This document shows, piece after piece, positions 23,201 to 33,026 of a stretch of 42,892 nt of DNA (the first letter of the stretch is position 1; every line of letters starts with the position of its first letter). The position numbers and the translations under genes are program-made. Below the pieces are notes generated by a model that searched no databases, was not told the origin of the DNA, and worked only from the letters and a program-made list of their open reading frames with translations. Origin of the DNA: Verrucomicrobiota bacterium (GTDB lineage Bacteria; Verrucomicrobiota; Kiritimatiellia; CAJWTS01); contig JAQBYD010000034.1 of the NCBI GenBank assembly GCA_027623315.1, positions 1 to 42,892 of the forward strand, given 5' to 3'.

Positions 23201-26200
23201 TTGCGGATCTTGCCCATATCGATGCGGATATGCGTGGCTGTGCTCGCCTGTGTCGCAGGCACGGGCATCGGGGCTGCCGAGGAGCGTGCGGACGAGGAGA
23301 TTATCGTTGATCTGCGCTCGACGCGCGCGCGCGCACGGACCGTAAAGGCCCTGCATGACCGAAGTGTCATCGCGCGCCAACGAGCCCACGAGATTGCGAA
23401 TCGTCGCGGCTGGCCCATCCGCGGGATAGCCGGCGGACGATCATTCGAGCTGATGGACGTGGTCGAGGGGCGCCCGCGCTACTACGCCACGGATAACGTC
23501 GCGGCGGCGATCTCGACCGGGGCGGACCTCGTCCGCAACAGCACGCCATACAACGTCGACGGCAGCAGCGTGATCGTGGGCGTCTGGGACCAGGGGGCGG
23601 TGCGCAGCACGCATCAGGAATTCGGCGGCCGCGTGAACAATGTGGATGGCGTCGCCGCGCATTTCCACGGCACGCATATTGGCGGTACGATCGGCGCGAG
23701 TGGCGTGAACGCCGCTGCCCTCGGAATGGCTTCAGCCACGCAGATCGACTCCTATGACTGGAATAGCGACGACGCGGAGATGGCCGCGCGGGGTGCGACC
23801 GGGAAGGGCAAGACGAATGATGTGATCCTGTCAAATCATTCGTATGGGCTGATCACGGGATGGATCAATGGAGACTTCTCGGGCAACAACGGTCCGCACT
23901 GGTGGGGCGTCTTCCCCGAGCGCGAAGATCGCGGGTTCGGCATTTACGACGCCAACGCATCCTCGTGGGACGCCATCGCCCACGACGCACCGCATTACCT
24001 GATCTTCAAGTCCGCAGGCAACGACCGCAACGACAACGCCCCGGGCGGGGGAACATACTACTTCATCTCGAACGGCAACTGGGTTGCCGCCACGTATGAC
24101 GCCGGGACCGATCCGTTCAGCGACGGGTACGACAACGGTGGCTACGACACGATATCCTATCGCGGCAACGCCAAGAACATCATGACCGTCGGGGCGGTGA
24201 ACGACGCGGTCTCGGCGGGTACACGATCGCCTGCGGCAGGCACGATGGCGTCGTTCAGTTGCTGGGGCCCGACCGACGACGGTCGCATCAAGCCGGACAT
24301 CGTGGCCAACGGAATCAGCCTGTTTTCAACGGATAGTGATAACGACACGGACTATACGACCTTAAGCGGCACCAGCATGTCCACGCCTAATGCTGCCGGC
24401 TCGGCGGCCCTGCTGGCCGACCTCTATTGCAAGGCATTCTCCAACCAGGTCATCCGCGCGTCCACGCTGAAGGCCTTGATCATCCACACCGCCGACGATG
24501 TCGGCAACGCCGGCCCCGACTACCGGTTCGGGTGGGGGCTCATGAACACGAAGGCCGCCGCCGATCTGATTCTTCGACAGACCAACGCAGCATCGGCGTT
24601 CACGATCACCGAGTTCCGCTTCCAGTCCGTGAACTCGAACGACACCTATTACGTGGCGTCGGACGGGTCCAACGTCCTGCGCGCGACGCTCGCGTGGAAC
24701 GATCCCGCCGGCACACCCCAGACCGGGCTGGATAACCGTACCTCGGTGCTCGTCAACGACCTGGATCTGCGAATCATTGCACCGGACGGCTCCACGAATT
24801 ATCCATTCGGACTGGACGTCGAGAATCCCGCCAATGTCGCGACGAATGGCGACAACTCAATAGACAACGTCGAGCAGGTCATCGTCTCGGCCCCGGCGTC
24901 AGGGCTTTACTGCGTCAGCGTCTCGCACAAGGGCTCGCTGTCCGGCGGGCGGCAAATCTACAGCCTCATTATCAGCGGCCAGGAGGCCAACGACTTCGAG
25001 GTCGCCTCCGCGGACGGCCTGCAGTCCAGCGGCAACGTCGGGGGCCCTTTTGCTCCCGCATCGACCACCTACACCCTGATCAACCTGGGGACCGGCACGG
25101 TCAATTGGACGGCCTCAGGTTGCTCCGGATTCACCGCGATAGCCCCGTCCAACGGCGTTATCACATCCGGCGCGAGTACCACCGTCGTGGTCTCGATTTC
25201 GGGCAACGCCAACAGCCTGGCCAGCGGCACGCACTTCGATCAGATTTTGTTCACCGACACCGCAGCCGGCGTTTCACACGAGCGCGAAGTGGAGCTGAAC
25301 GTCGTCCCGCCGCCGCCCCCGGATCACTTCACGTGGAGCGCCATAACCTCGCCCCATCTGACAGGCACCGCGTTTAACGTCACGCTCACCGCGCGCGACA
25401 TCCTCAATGGGGTGCAGACGTCGTTCAACAACGAGATCGCCGACTTGAGGGGATTCGTGACCGCGACAAGCTCGACGATCGTGATCACGGAACTCCTGAC
25501 CGACACGCCGGACGCGATTGAATTCATGAACGTGTCGCCGCAGGCGGTCGAGATCTCAAATTGGCAGATATCGGTCTATGATGACGACGCCTCCTGGCCG
25601 GCGCCGCTCAACTTCACCGTTCCCAATGGCACCATCGTTCCGGCCGGCACGGTGTTTACGCTGAAGGAGTTCAAGCTCGACTCCGGCACGTTTCCGTCTT
25701 TCAACCTCGGCGTGAATATCTTCTGGACGGCTGCGTTACGCGCAGCGGTGCTCGTGCGCGATGACGTCGACAATATTATCGATTTCATGTGTGCCGGCGG
25801 GGCGAATCCGGCCAACATCGTAAGCCCGGTTACGATCCCCGCGGCCGAGTGGAGCTCCGCCGCCGTTGCCGGCCAGCAGAGCACCGTGAGCACCTACAGC
25901 CGCACGGGATTCAAGGATCATGACGATAACTCCGACTGGGTCGAGGCGTCTGACACGATCGCCTCCGCGAACGCGGCGCTGATCGTGCCGTTCGCCGAGG
26001 CGATTGCGATCTCCCCAACCGCGACCGGTCCGTTCGTGTCGGGCGTGTGGACCGGCTCGATCGCCGTTCTCGAACCCGCGCTCCAGGTGTACCTGCGCGC
26101 GGAATACAACCCCGATGTCGTCGGATCGTCGGACCGCTTCGACGTCTACACGGAACCGACCGCCGATCTCGCACTCAGTAAGAGTGTCGACGATCCGACT

Positions 26201-29200
26201 CCGGATGAGGCGCAGCTCGTCACCTACACGATTGCGTTAACGAACGCGGGCCCATTTGGAGCGACGGGGCTAACCGTGAGCGACGCCGTACCCACCAGTG
26301 TCACGATCAGCAACACGACGGTCAGCCAGGGGCTCTTCACCAACGGACTGTGGACGATCGGGTCAATGTTCGCCGAGTCGAGCGCCACACTCACGATCGA
26401 GGCGACCGTGAACTCGAACACGGCGGGATTCGTCGTCACCAATACCGCATCGATCAACACGGTAAACGAGACCGACCCCGCCGCGGCTAACGACTCCGCG
26501 TCGGCTGTGCTGATCGTTTCGCACGTGGATGTGCGCGTCTCCAAAACGGTCTCTAGCGCAACGCCGACCGAGGGCGACATCGTGGTCTACACGGTCGCGG
26601 TCACCAATAGCGGCACGGACCCGGCATCCGGCGTCATCGTCACCGACGCGGTTCCCGCAGGTGTGACGATCAGCAACGCGGCACCGGCACAGGGCACGTT
26701 CTCCAACGGTGTCTGGACCATCGGCGCGCTTGGTGCGGCCTCCAATACGACGCTGGAGCTGACCGTTTCGATCAACCCGGGCACCGGTGAGTCTACGATT
26801 ACGAACGTGGCGGCCCTGACCGCGATCAACGAAACGGACCTGCGCGCCATCAACAATACCGGCTCCGTGACGCTGGTCGTTCAGATCGCCGACCTCGAGC
26901 TGACCAAACAAGTTGATGATTCGAATCCTGGGGTTGGACAATGGATCGAGTATATTGTCAGCGTCAGCAACGTGGGTCCACATCCCGCGACCGGTGTCCT
27001 CGTGGACGATATGCTGAGCGGCCTTTCCAATATCGTAACATACGCGTCTACGGGTAGTTACACGATTGCGAGTGGAGCCTGGAGCAATGTCTCGGTCCTG
27101 GCTGGGGCCGTCGCGTCCCTGACCGTTTCGGGACAGGTCGCGTCGCTCACGCTGATCACCAATACCGCACAGATCATGGCCTCGGATCAGAAGGACCCGG
27201 ATTCCACGCCCGCTAACGGCAGTGGCGCGGAGGACGACCAGGCCAGTGTAACCGTCACCCCGCACTTCGTGGACATCGGGGTCTCCAAGGCGGTCGACAT
27301 AGCCGCCCCCGACGTTGCTGACCTGGTTACGTTCACGCTGACCGCAAGCAACGCCGGCCCGGAAGTCGCCACATCAGTGGTGGTCGGCGACGCCCTGCCC
27401 GCTGGACTCATCTTCAGCAACGCCGTGCCCAGCCAGGGGGCCTACTCCAACGGGGCTTGGTCGGTCGGCACGCTAATGGTCGATTCCAACGCCATGCTCA
27501 CGCTGAGCGCGCTCGTGGCCCCCGGTAGTGGCGGCCTTTCGATCACCAATGTGGCCGTCCTGACCAACGCATCGCCGCCCGACGCCGGTGGCGGCAACAA
27601 CGTCGCAGCCGCGGCTGTCGATGTCACGTCGGTGGATCTCGATCTGCTCAAGACCGTGGATGTGAGCCAGCCGGATGAAGCGCAGTTGATCACCTACACG
27701 TTGATCGTGACGAACCAGGGCCCGGACGCCGCCACCGGAATCAAAATCAGCGATGCGCTGCCCGCCGGCGTAACCTTCAGCAACTCGGCGCCGAGCCAGG
27801 GGACGTACAGCAACGACGTCTGGGACGCAGGATCGCTGCCGGCGGGGCAGGGGGCTACGCTCGACCTGATCGTGCGCGTGGACGCCGCGACGAGCGGCAC
27901 GGTCATCACGAACAGCGCGGCCGTTTCCGCGATCGACCAGGAGGACGGAAACGTCACGAATAACGCCGCCCAGGCCCTGATCGCGGTGACCTTCGTCGAT
28001 ATCGGCATCACCAAGACCGTCAACGACCCGACGCCGAACGAGGGCGACCTAATCACGTACACGATCGCCGCCAGCAATCTTGGCACCCGTGCGGGCTCCG
28101 GCATTGTGGTCACGGATGCGGTCCCGAGCGGGGTCACGTTCAGCAGTGCTACGCCTTCGCAGGGAACATTCTCCAATAATCAGTGGTCGCTCGGAACCCT
28201 CGCGCCGGGCACCAATGCCACGCTGACCCTCGATGTCACCGTAGATCCCGATACCGGAAACACGACCATCACCAACGTCGCGGCGCTGACCGCAGTCTCG
28301 CCCGTTGATGTTAACGGCGCCAACAACACGGGGTTGGTTGCAATCGCCGTCCAGGAAGCGGACCTGTCGTTGACGAAACAGGTGAATGATACCAGCCCCA
28401 GCGTAGGCGACACGATCGCGTACACGGTCGTCGTCAGTAACGCCGGACCCAACGCGGCCGCGGAATTGCGGATTCAGGATGTGCTGAGCGGTCTCAGCAA
28501 TGTCGTCAGCGCGGTCTCGACCGGGATCTATGATGTCTCCAGCGGGATCTGGAGTAACGTCAGCCTACCTGCCGACGGAACCGCATCGCTCGTCATCTCC
28601 GGCCAGGTGGTCTCACTGACGATCATCACGAACACGGCCGAGGTTGTTTCAGTCGAGCAGGGCGACCCGGATTCGACGCCCGGCAACGGTCTCGAAGCTG
28701 AAGACGACCAGGACAGCGTTGTGGTCACCCCGCGTTATGTTGATGTCTCGATCTCGAAGTCCGTCAGCGACTCCAGTCCGGACGAGGGAGACCTGGTAGA
28801 CTACTCACTCATCGTCAGCAACGCGGGACCGTCCGCGACAACGGCCCTGGTCATCGAAGACGTTCTGCCCGCCGGCGTAACCTTGAGTAATGCCGTCGCG
28901 AGCCACGGAACCTATAGCAACGGGTCGTGGAATGTCGGTGCGCTGCCGGCGCAGTCCAACGCAACCCTCACCATTGGCGCGACCGTCGATCCGGGAAGCG
29001 GCGCATCCAGCATCACGAACGTCGCCACGGTCACGAACGTGGCACCGCATGACCTCGACTCGGGCAACAACACGGACCTTGCCGCGCTCAGCGTGACCCT
29101 GGTCGATCTCGCCCTGGACAAAACGGTGAACAACGAGACGCCGGACGAGGGCGATGCCATCGTCTTCACGATCACACTGACGAACGGCGGGCCGGACGAG

Positions 29201-32200
29201 GCCTCGTCGATTGAGGTCACCGACGCCCTGCCCGCCGGGCTGACGCTGAGCAACGCCGTTCCCAGCCAGGGCACCTTTACGAACGACGCGTGGTCCGCCG
29301 GAGCCCTGGCGGCCGGATCCAGCGCCACCTTGAGCCTGACGGTCACCGTGGACGGTGGCACGGGCGGCAGCTTCATAACCAACAGCGCGGCGGTCACGGG
29401 ACGCGATCAGGCGGACTCCAACGCCTCCAACGACACGGCTGCTGCCGTCATCCTGGTCGGGCGCGCCGATCTCGTCGTGAGCAAGAGCGCTGATGTCTCA
29501 ACCGCCAATGCGGGCGATCCGGTGGTATTCAGCGTCGTCGTTTCCAATACCGGACCGCACGACGCGAGCGCCATCTCGATCGCCGACATTCTCCCCAGCG
29601 GGTTGCTGACCAACGGATCCACCGCGACGCTCGGCAACTACGGCGCCGGCACCTGGTCGATCGACACCCTTCACGCGAACTCCAATGCCACCCTCACGCT
29701 GAACGCCATCGTCAACGCGGGAACCGCCGGAACGACGATCACGAACGTCGCCACGCGGGCCGCCTCGACGCCGACGGACCCCGATGCCGGAAACGATAGC
29801 GCAGAAGCGCTCGTGTACGTCCCGCTGGTAGACCTGGCCCTCAACAACGCGGTCAACGTCGCGAGCACGAACCAGGGCAGTGTCGTCGTATTCTCCATCC
29901 TGCTTACCAATGCAGGCCCGCACTCAGCCAGTGGCATCGTGGTGGCCGACCCGGCGCCGGCGGGGCTCTCCTTCAGCAACGTCGTAGCCAGCCAGGGCAC
30001 GTACAGCAACGGTGCCTGGAGCGCCGGGACGCTTGCCGCAGGGTCTAACGCGACGCTTCAGATCACGGCCGTCGTCAGCAACGGGACCTCCGATTCAACC
30101 ATCACCAACGTGGCGTCGGTCTCGGCCGTCGACCAGGAGGACTCGAATATTTCCAACGACACGGCGCAGGCCGCATTGGTAGTCGTTGCTGAGGCGGATA
30201 TCCGACTCGCAAAGTCCGGACCCGCCAGTGTAACCGCCGGAGAGCCCGTGCAGTATACGCTGAGCATCACCAATGCCGGGCCGGATACGGCTCTCAATGT
30301 CGTGGTCAGCGACGTCCTTCCCGCCGGCGTGACGCCGGCCGGGCCGATCATCACGAATATCGGAACGCTGGCCCCCGGCGCCACGACCTCGCTCGTGATC
30401 CATGTCGATGCGCTGAGCGGCACGCGCGCCGCTCTCACGAACACGGCATCCGCGGCAAGCGACACGTTCGATCCGGCCGCGTCAAACAACGTCGCCGTCG
30501 CTATCAGCACGGTCGTCGTCGTGGCGGACCTTGAGATCGATAAGCAGGGCGTCACCAACGCGATCGCCGGCACCCCGATCGTCTACACGCTGGTCATCAC
30601 CAATCGCGGCCCCAGCGACGCCGACTCGGCGCAGGTGATCGATCGGCTCCCCGCGGGCGTGTCGCCGAATGCGCCCGTGACGAATGGGATCGGCCCGCTG
30701 GCGGCGGGCGCCACGACGACGCTGACCGTCAATGTGACGATTGACGCCGACGCGACCGGCGCTCTGACGAACGTCGCCTATGTCGATGGCGGCGCGGCGG
30801 ACACGAACGCTCTTAACAACACGAACGCCCTGGTCACCTCGCTGAGCACGTTGGCCGATTTGACCCTCTTCAAGACCACGGATCCGAATGCCATCGCCGG
30901 AACGCCGCTTGTCTACACGGTAACCGTGACCAATCGTGGTCCGAGCGATGCGAGCAATGTCACCGTTGTGGACACGCTTCCGCCGGGAGTCACGCCGTCG
31001 GGTGCCGTCACGAATGCCCTCGGGGCGCTGCCGGCCGGGACCGTTACATCGATTGTGATCCAGGTCGCAGTGGACTCCGGCACTCTCGGCGAAATCACAA
31101 ATGTCGCCGTGGTCTCCAGCGACGTCCCGGATACGAACACGGCGGACAATACGGACGGCGCGGTGACCGCCATCGACGGCCGGGCCGACCTGGCGATCTC
31201 GAAGACGGCCCCAACCAACGTCGTTGCGGGCACGACCCTGAACTACACCCTCAGCATCACCAATGCCGGGCCCAGCGACGCGGCGGGGATCCAGGTCGTG
31301 GATCTGCTCCCGGCAGGCGCCTTGCCACAGGGCGCGCAGACCAATGCACTGGGGCCGCTCGCGTCGGGGGCCGCCACCTCGTTCGTGATCCAGGTGACCG
31401 TCGAGGCGGGCGGCAGCGGCATCTTAACCAACGAGGCCTTCGTGTTCAGTACGACCACGGACACGAACGCACTGAATGATGCGGACACGGCCGTCACCGC
31501 CGTCGATCCTGTGGCCGACCTGGAGATCAGTAAGACCGCAGCGGCCAACGCGGTGGCCGGCACAGACCTGGCCTACATGATCACCGTCAGCAATCGCGGC
31601 CCGAGCGTCGCCTTGGGTATTGTCGTCGTGGATTCCCTTCCTGCCGGGCTTGTCATCAGCGGCCCGGTCACGAACGTGCTCGGGTCGCTCGGCGTGGGAT
31701 CAACGACCGGATTCGCGCTCGTCGTGGCGATTGATGCCGCCACGCTCGGGCCGCTCACGAACACCGCGACCGTCCTGGCGCTAACGGCCGATACCAACCT
31801 GCTTAACAACACCGCGGCCGCCGTAAGCGCCGTCTCGTCGGAAGCGGATCTTCTCCTGACGAAGACTGGCCCAGCCACCGTAAACGCTGGTGCGGAGATG
31901 ACTTACACCATAGTCGTTTCCAACCGTGGTCCCAGTCTCGTCACCGATGCGACCGTCGTGGAGACCCCGCCGGCCGGCGCAGCCCTGGCCGGCAGTCTGA
32001 CCAATCTTCTGGGGTCATTAGCTGTCAACGGAACCACATCGATCCTGGTCAGCGTGACGGTTGATCAAGGCGCCGCCGGTGTCCTGACCAACCGCGCGGA
32101 TGTCTTCTCAAGCGCACTCGACACCAATCTCCTCGATAACGGCGACACCGCGACTTCGCTCATCTATGTGAAGATCATTGCCGGCGCGGGCATTAACGGA

Positions 32201-32770
32201 TCCATCGCGCCGTCCGGAACGGTGTGGGTCGCCAGCGGTGGCGCGACGAACTTCACGATTGCAGGGGACAGCTTCTACCACATCGTGACGATACAGATTA
32301 ACGACATCACGCTCACCGAGCTGACCCGATTGCCTCTCGCCGAGATCATCTGGAGTAACATCACATCTGCCGGAACAATCGAGGCCAGCTTCTCCGAAAA
32401 CCTGGCGACCAACTCGACGCCGGAATGGTGGCTGAACCAGTTCCTCGGGATCACGAACGGCTTCGACCTCTTCGCGCTTGAGGATGAGGATGGTGATGGC
32501 GCGTTGGCGTGGGAAGAGTTCGATGCCAACACGGACCCGACCAACAAGCTATCGGTTCTGGTCATCACCGGGATCAGGGAAACACTCGACGGCCTGCCGA
32601 TACTGACCTGGAAGAGTGCATCGAACAGGACCTACGGGGTGGAGTACACGACCAACCTGCCGGCCGGCTTCATGGGCCTCACCAATGGCCTGCCGACGAC
32701 GCCACCGCTGAACACACACACATCCCCGGTCTCCGGTGCGCGCATCATGTTCCGCGTGCTCGTGGAGTAG
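23201..32770 (+). CDS. Giant secreted protein: subtilisin-like (S8) domain, lamin-tail-like domain, 17 DUF11 repeats
   Basis: 3189 residues. A signal peptide (to about A25) precedes a region of about 85 residues and a subtilase domain (about 115-460) with triad D130 (GVWDQG), H156 (HGTHIGGT) and S392 (SGTSMSTP) and oxyanion N274, so it should be active. Then come a proprotein-convertase-like beta domain (about 465-595), a FxxG/BACON-type segment (about 598-705), a lamin-tail-like domain (about 757-880), 17 DUF11 repeats (988-2991) and a C-terminal module (about 3068-3189) with an acidic DEDGDGALAWEEFD calcium-type loop and a beta end. It is probably cell-surface or extracellular. Start: TTG at 23201 has GGGGA ten bases upstream; ATG at 23222 (lacking seven residues) is the alternative. 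Confidence 0.9.
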   Translation: MRILPISMRICVAVLACVAGTGIGAAEERADEEIIVDLRSTRARARTVKALHDRSVIARQRAHEIANRRGWPIRGIAGGRSFELMDVVEGRPRYYATDNVAAAISTGADLVRNSTPYNVDGSSVIVGVWDQGAVRSTHQEFGGRVNNVDGVAAHFHGTHIGGTIGASGVNAAALGMASATQIDSYDWNSDDAEMAARGATGKGKTNDVILSNHSYGLITGWINGDFSGNNGPHWWGVFPEREDRGFGIYDANASSWDAIAHDAPHYLIFKSAGNDRNDNAPGGGTYYFISNGNWVAATYDAGTDPFSDGYDNGGYDTISYRGNAKNIMTVGAVNDAVSAGTRSPAAGTMASFSCWGPTDDGRIKPDIVANGISLFSTDSDNDTDYTTLSGTSMSTPNAAGSAALLADLYCKAFSNQVIRASTLKALIIHTADDVGNAGPDYRFGWGLMNTKAAADLILRQTNAASAFTITEFRFQSVNSNDTYYVASDGSNVLRATLAWNDPAGTPQTGLDNRTSVLVNDLDLRIIAPDGSTNYPFGLDVENPANVATNGDNSIDNVEQVIVSAPASGLYCVSVSHKGSLSGGRQIYSLIISGQEANDFEVASADGLQSSGNVGGPFAPASTTYTLINLGTGTVNWTASGCSGFTAIAPSNGVITSGASTTVVVSISGNANSLASGTHFDQILFTDTAAGVSHEREVELNVVPPPPPDHFTWSAITSPHLTGTAFNVTLTARDILNGVQTSFNNEIADLRGFVTATSSTIVITELLTDTPDAIEFMNVSPQAVEISNWQISVYDDDASWPAPLNFTVPNGTIVPAGTVFTLKEFKLDSGTFPSFNLGVNIFWTAALRAAVLVRDDVDNIIDFMCAGGANPANIVSPVTIPAAEWSSAAVAGQQSTVSTYSRTGFKDHDDNSDWVEASDTIASANAALIVPFAEAIAISPTATGPFVSGVWTGSIAVLEPALQVYLRAEYNPDVVGSSDRFDVYTEPTADLALSKSVDDPTPDEAQLVTYTIALTNAGPFGATGLTVSDAVPTSVTISNTTVSQGLFTNGLWTIGSMFAESSATLTIEATVNSNTAGFVVTNTASINTVNETDPAAANDSASAVLIVSHVDVRVSKTVSSATPTEGDIVVYTVAVTNSGTDPASGVIVTDAVPAGVTISNAAPAQGTFSNGVWTIGALGAASNTTLELTVSINPGTGESTITNVAALTAINETDLRAINNTGSVTLVVQIADLELTKQVDDSNPGVGQWIEYIVSVSNVGPHPATGVLVDDMLSGLSNIVTYASTGSYTIASGAWSNVSVLAGAVASLTVSGQVASLTLITNTAQIMASDQKDPDSTPANGSGAEDDQASVTVTPHFVDIGVSKAVDIAAPDVADLVTFTLTASNAGPEVATSVVVGDALPAGLIFSNAVPSQGAYSNGAWSVGTLMVDSNAMLTLSALVAPGSGGLSITNVAVLTNASPPDAGGGNNVAAAAVDVTSVDLDLLKTVDVSQPDEAQLITYTLIVTNQGPDAATGIKISDALPAGVTFSNSAPSQGTYSNDVWDAGSLPAGQGATLDLIVRVDAATSGTVITNSAAVSAIDQEDGNVTNNAAQALIAVTFVDIGITKTVNDPTPNEGDLITYTIAASNLGTRAGSGIVVTDAVPSGVTFSSATPSQGTFSNNQWSLGTLAPGTNATLTLDVTVDPDTGNTTITNVAALTAVSPVDVNGANNTGLVAIAVQEADLSLTKQVNDTSPSVGDTIAYTVVVSNAGPNAAAELRIQDVLSGLSNVVSAVSTGIYDVSSGIWSNVSLPADGTASLVISGQVVSLTIITNTAEVVSVEQGDPDSTPGNGLEAEDDQDSVVVTPRYVDVSISKSVSDSSPDEGDLVDYSLIVSNAGPSATTALVIEDVLPAGVTLSNAVASHGTYSNGSWNVGALPAQSNATLTIGATVDPGSGASSITNVATVTNVAPHDLDSGNNTDLAALSVTLVDLALDKTVNNETPDEGDAIVFTITLTNGGPDEASSIEVTDALPAGLTLSNAVPSQGTFTNDAWSAGALAAGSSATLSLTVTVDGGTGGSFITNSAAVTGRDQADSNASNDTAAAVILVGRADLVVSKSADVSTANAGDPVVFSVVVSNTGPHDASAISIADILPSGLLTNGSTATLGNYGAGTWSIDTLHANSNATLTLNAIVNAGTAGTTITNVATRAASTPTDPDAGNDSAEALVYVPLVDLALNNAVNVASTNQGSVVVFSILLTNAGPHSASGIVVADPAPAGLSFSNVVASQGTYSNGAWSAGTLAAGSNATLQITAVVSNGTSDSTITNVASVSAVDQEDSNISNDTAQAALVVVAEADIRLAKSGPASVTAGEPVQYTLSITNAGPDTALNVVVSDVLPAGVTPAGPIITNIGTLAPGATTSLVIHVDALSGTRAALTNTASAASDTFDPAASNNVAVAISTVVVVADLEIDKQGVTNAIAGTPIVYTLVITNRGPSDADSAQVIDRLPAGVSPNAPVTNGIGPLAAGATTTLTVNVTIDADATGALTNVAYVDGGAADTNALNNTNALVTSLSTLADLTLFKTTDPNAIAGTPLVYTVTVTNRGPSDASNVTVVDTLPPGVTPSGAVTNALGALPAGTVTSIVIQVAVDSGTLGEITNVAVVSSDVPDTNTADNTDGAVTAIDGRADLAISKTAPTNVVAGTTLNYTLSITNAGPSDAAGIQVVDLLPAGALPQGAQTNALGPLASGAATSFVIQVTVEAGGSGILTNEAFVFSTTTDTNALNDADTAVTAVDPVADLEISKTAAANAVAGTDLAYMITVSNRGPSVALGIVVVDSLPAGLVISGPVTNVLGSLGVGSTTGFALVVAIDAATLGPLTNTATVLALTADTNLLNNTAAAVSAVSSEADLLLTKTGPATVNAGAEMTYTIVVSNRGPSLVTDATVVETPPAGAALAGSLTNLLGSLAVNGTTSILVSVTVDQGAAGVLTNRADVFSSALDTNLLDNGDTATSLIYVKIIAGAGINGSIAPSGTVWVASGGATNFTIAGDSFYHIVTIQINDITLTELTRLPLAEIIWSNITSAGTIEASFSENLATNSTPEWWLNQFLGITNGFDLFALEDEDGDGALAWEEFDANTDPTNKLSVLVITGIRETLDGLPILTWKSASNRTYGVEYTTNLPAGFMGLTNGLPTTPPLNTHTSPVSGARIMFRVLVE
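26525..27994 (+). repeat. Four-domain duplication block, copy 1 (DUF11 units 2-5)
   Basis: Length 1470 bp (490 codons). Internal unit boundaries fall at offsets 0, 363, 744 and 1107, identical to copy 2. Unit 3, the longer 127-residue type, carries a DPDSTPANGSGAEDDQ loop matched in unit 7 of copy 2. Confidence 0.88.
27995..29464 (+). repeat. Four-domain duplication block, copy 2 (DUF11 units 6-9)
   Basis: Length 1470 bp with the same internal offsets as copy 1, and directly adjacent to it. Units 2 and 6 both end NNTG...VQ.AD(L)xLTKQV, and units 3 and 7 share DxLSGLSN and the DPDSTP...AEDDQ loop. Sequence divergence is substantial, so the duplication is old. Confidence 0.88.
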
Positions 32771-32794
32771 ATCGCCGCGCGGCCGATTCGGAGT

Positions 32795-32816
32795 GCGGCG
32801 ACCTGGCGCCGCTTTT
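32795..32816 (+). terminator. Rho-independent terminator after the giant gene
   Basis: GCGGCG (32795-32800) and CGCCGC (32807-32812) form a GC-only stem with a 6-base loop, followed by TTTT (32813-32816), 24 bases after the TAG. Confidence 0.65.
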
Positions 32817-32994
32817 CTTCGTGCCGACTCGTCGGCGCGCTCCAGCGAGTCTCCGCCGAGGCCCCAAGCCACGCCACGCCCCTGATGTCTACGTATTGAG
32901 CGCCTGTTGATTGTGTGAATAAGCTCCCTGGCGGACCCTCTGTTTACCCCAGCAAAATTGGCCTGATCGACACAAACCAACCCCTGTGGATAAC

Positions 32995-33026
32995 TTGTCG
33001 ATATCAAATAATTTGATTTTTATACT
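32995..33026 (+). promoter_or_regulatory. Candidate promoter of the HTH regulator / FtsA-like operon
   Basis: TATACT (33021-33026) is a good -10; the nearest -35 is TTGTCG (32995-33000), 20 bp upstream, longer than ideal. The DnaA box TGTGGATAA ends two bases before that -35. The leader to the GTG at 33136 would be about 100 bases. Confidence 0.45.
33003..33017. promoter_or_regulatory. 15-bp perfect palindrome, candidate operator
   Basis: ATCAAAT-A-ATTTGAT is a perfect inverted repeat with a 1-base centre, directly upstream of the -10 hexamer TATACT (33021-33026). It sits in the spacer of the promoter for the HTH gene that starts at 33136, the usual place for a repressor site. Confidence 0.5.

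Larger units (their letters stand above)
26162..32173 (+). repeat. Tandem array of 17 DUF11-domain repeats
   Basis: Each unit opens with (A/V)D(L/I/V)xxxK and contains YTxxVTNxGP and DxLPAGV-type motifs typical of DUF11. Unit starts: 26162, 26525, 26888, 27269, 27632, 27995, 28358, 28739, 29102, 29465, 29828, 30194, 30524, 30854, 31184, 31514, 31844. Lengths are 363 bp (121 aa) for most of the first eleven, 381 bp for units 3 and 7, 366 bp for unit 11, and 330 bp (110 aa) for each of units 12-17. DUF11 domains are beta-sandwich modules that space ligands or enzymes from the surface. Confidence 0.93.

Noticed and set aside
26363-27265. Long open frames on the minus strand across the DUF11 region
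   Set aside because: They recur with the repeat period and are antisense shadows of the DUF11 codons.
26162-32173. DUF11 array as a CRISPR or a satellite repeat
   Set aside because: Units are 330-381 bp, coding, in frame and diverged at DNA level; there is no repeat-spacer structure. No CRISPR array was seen anywhere in the window.
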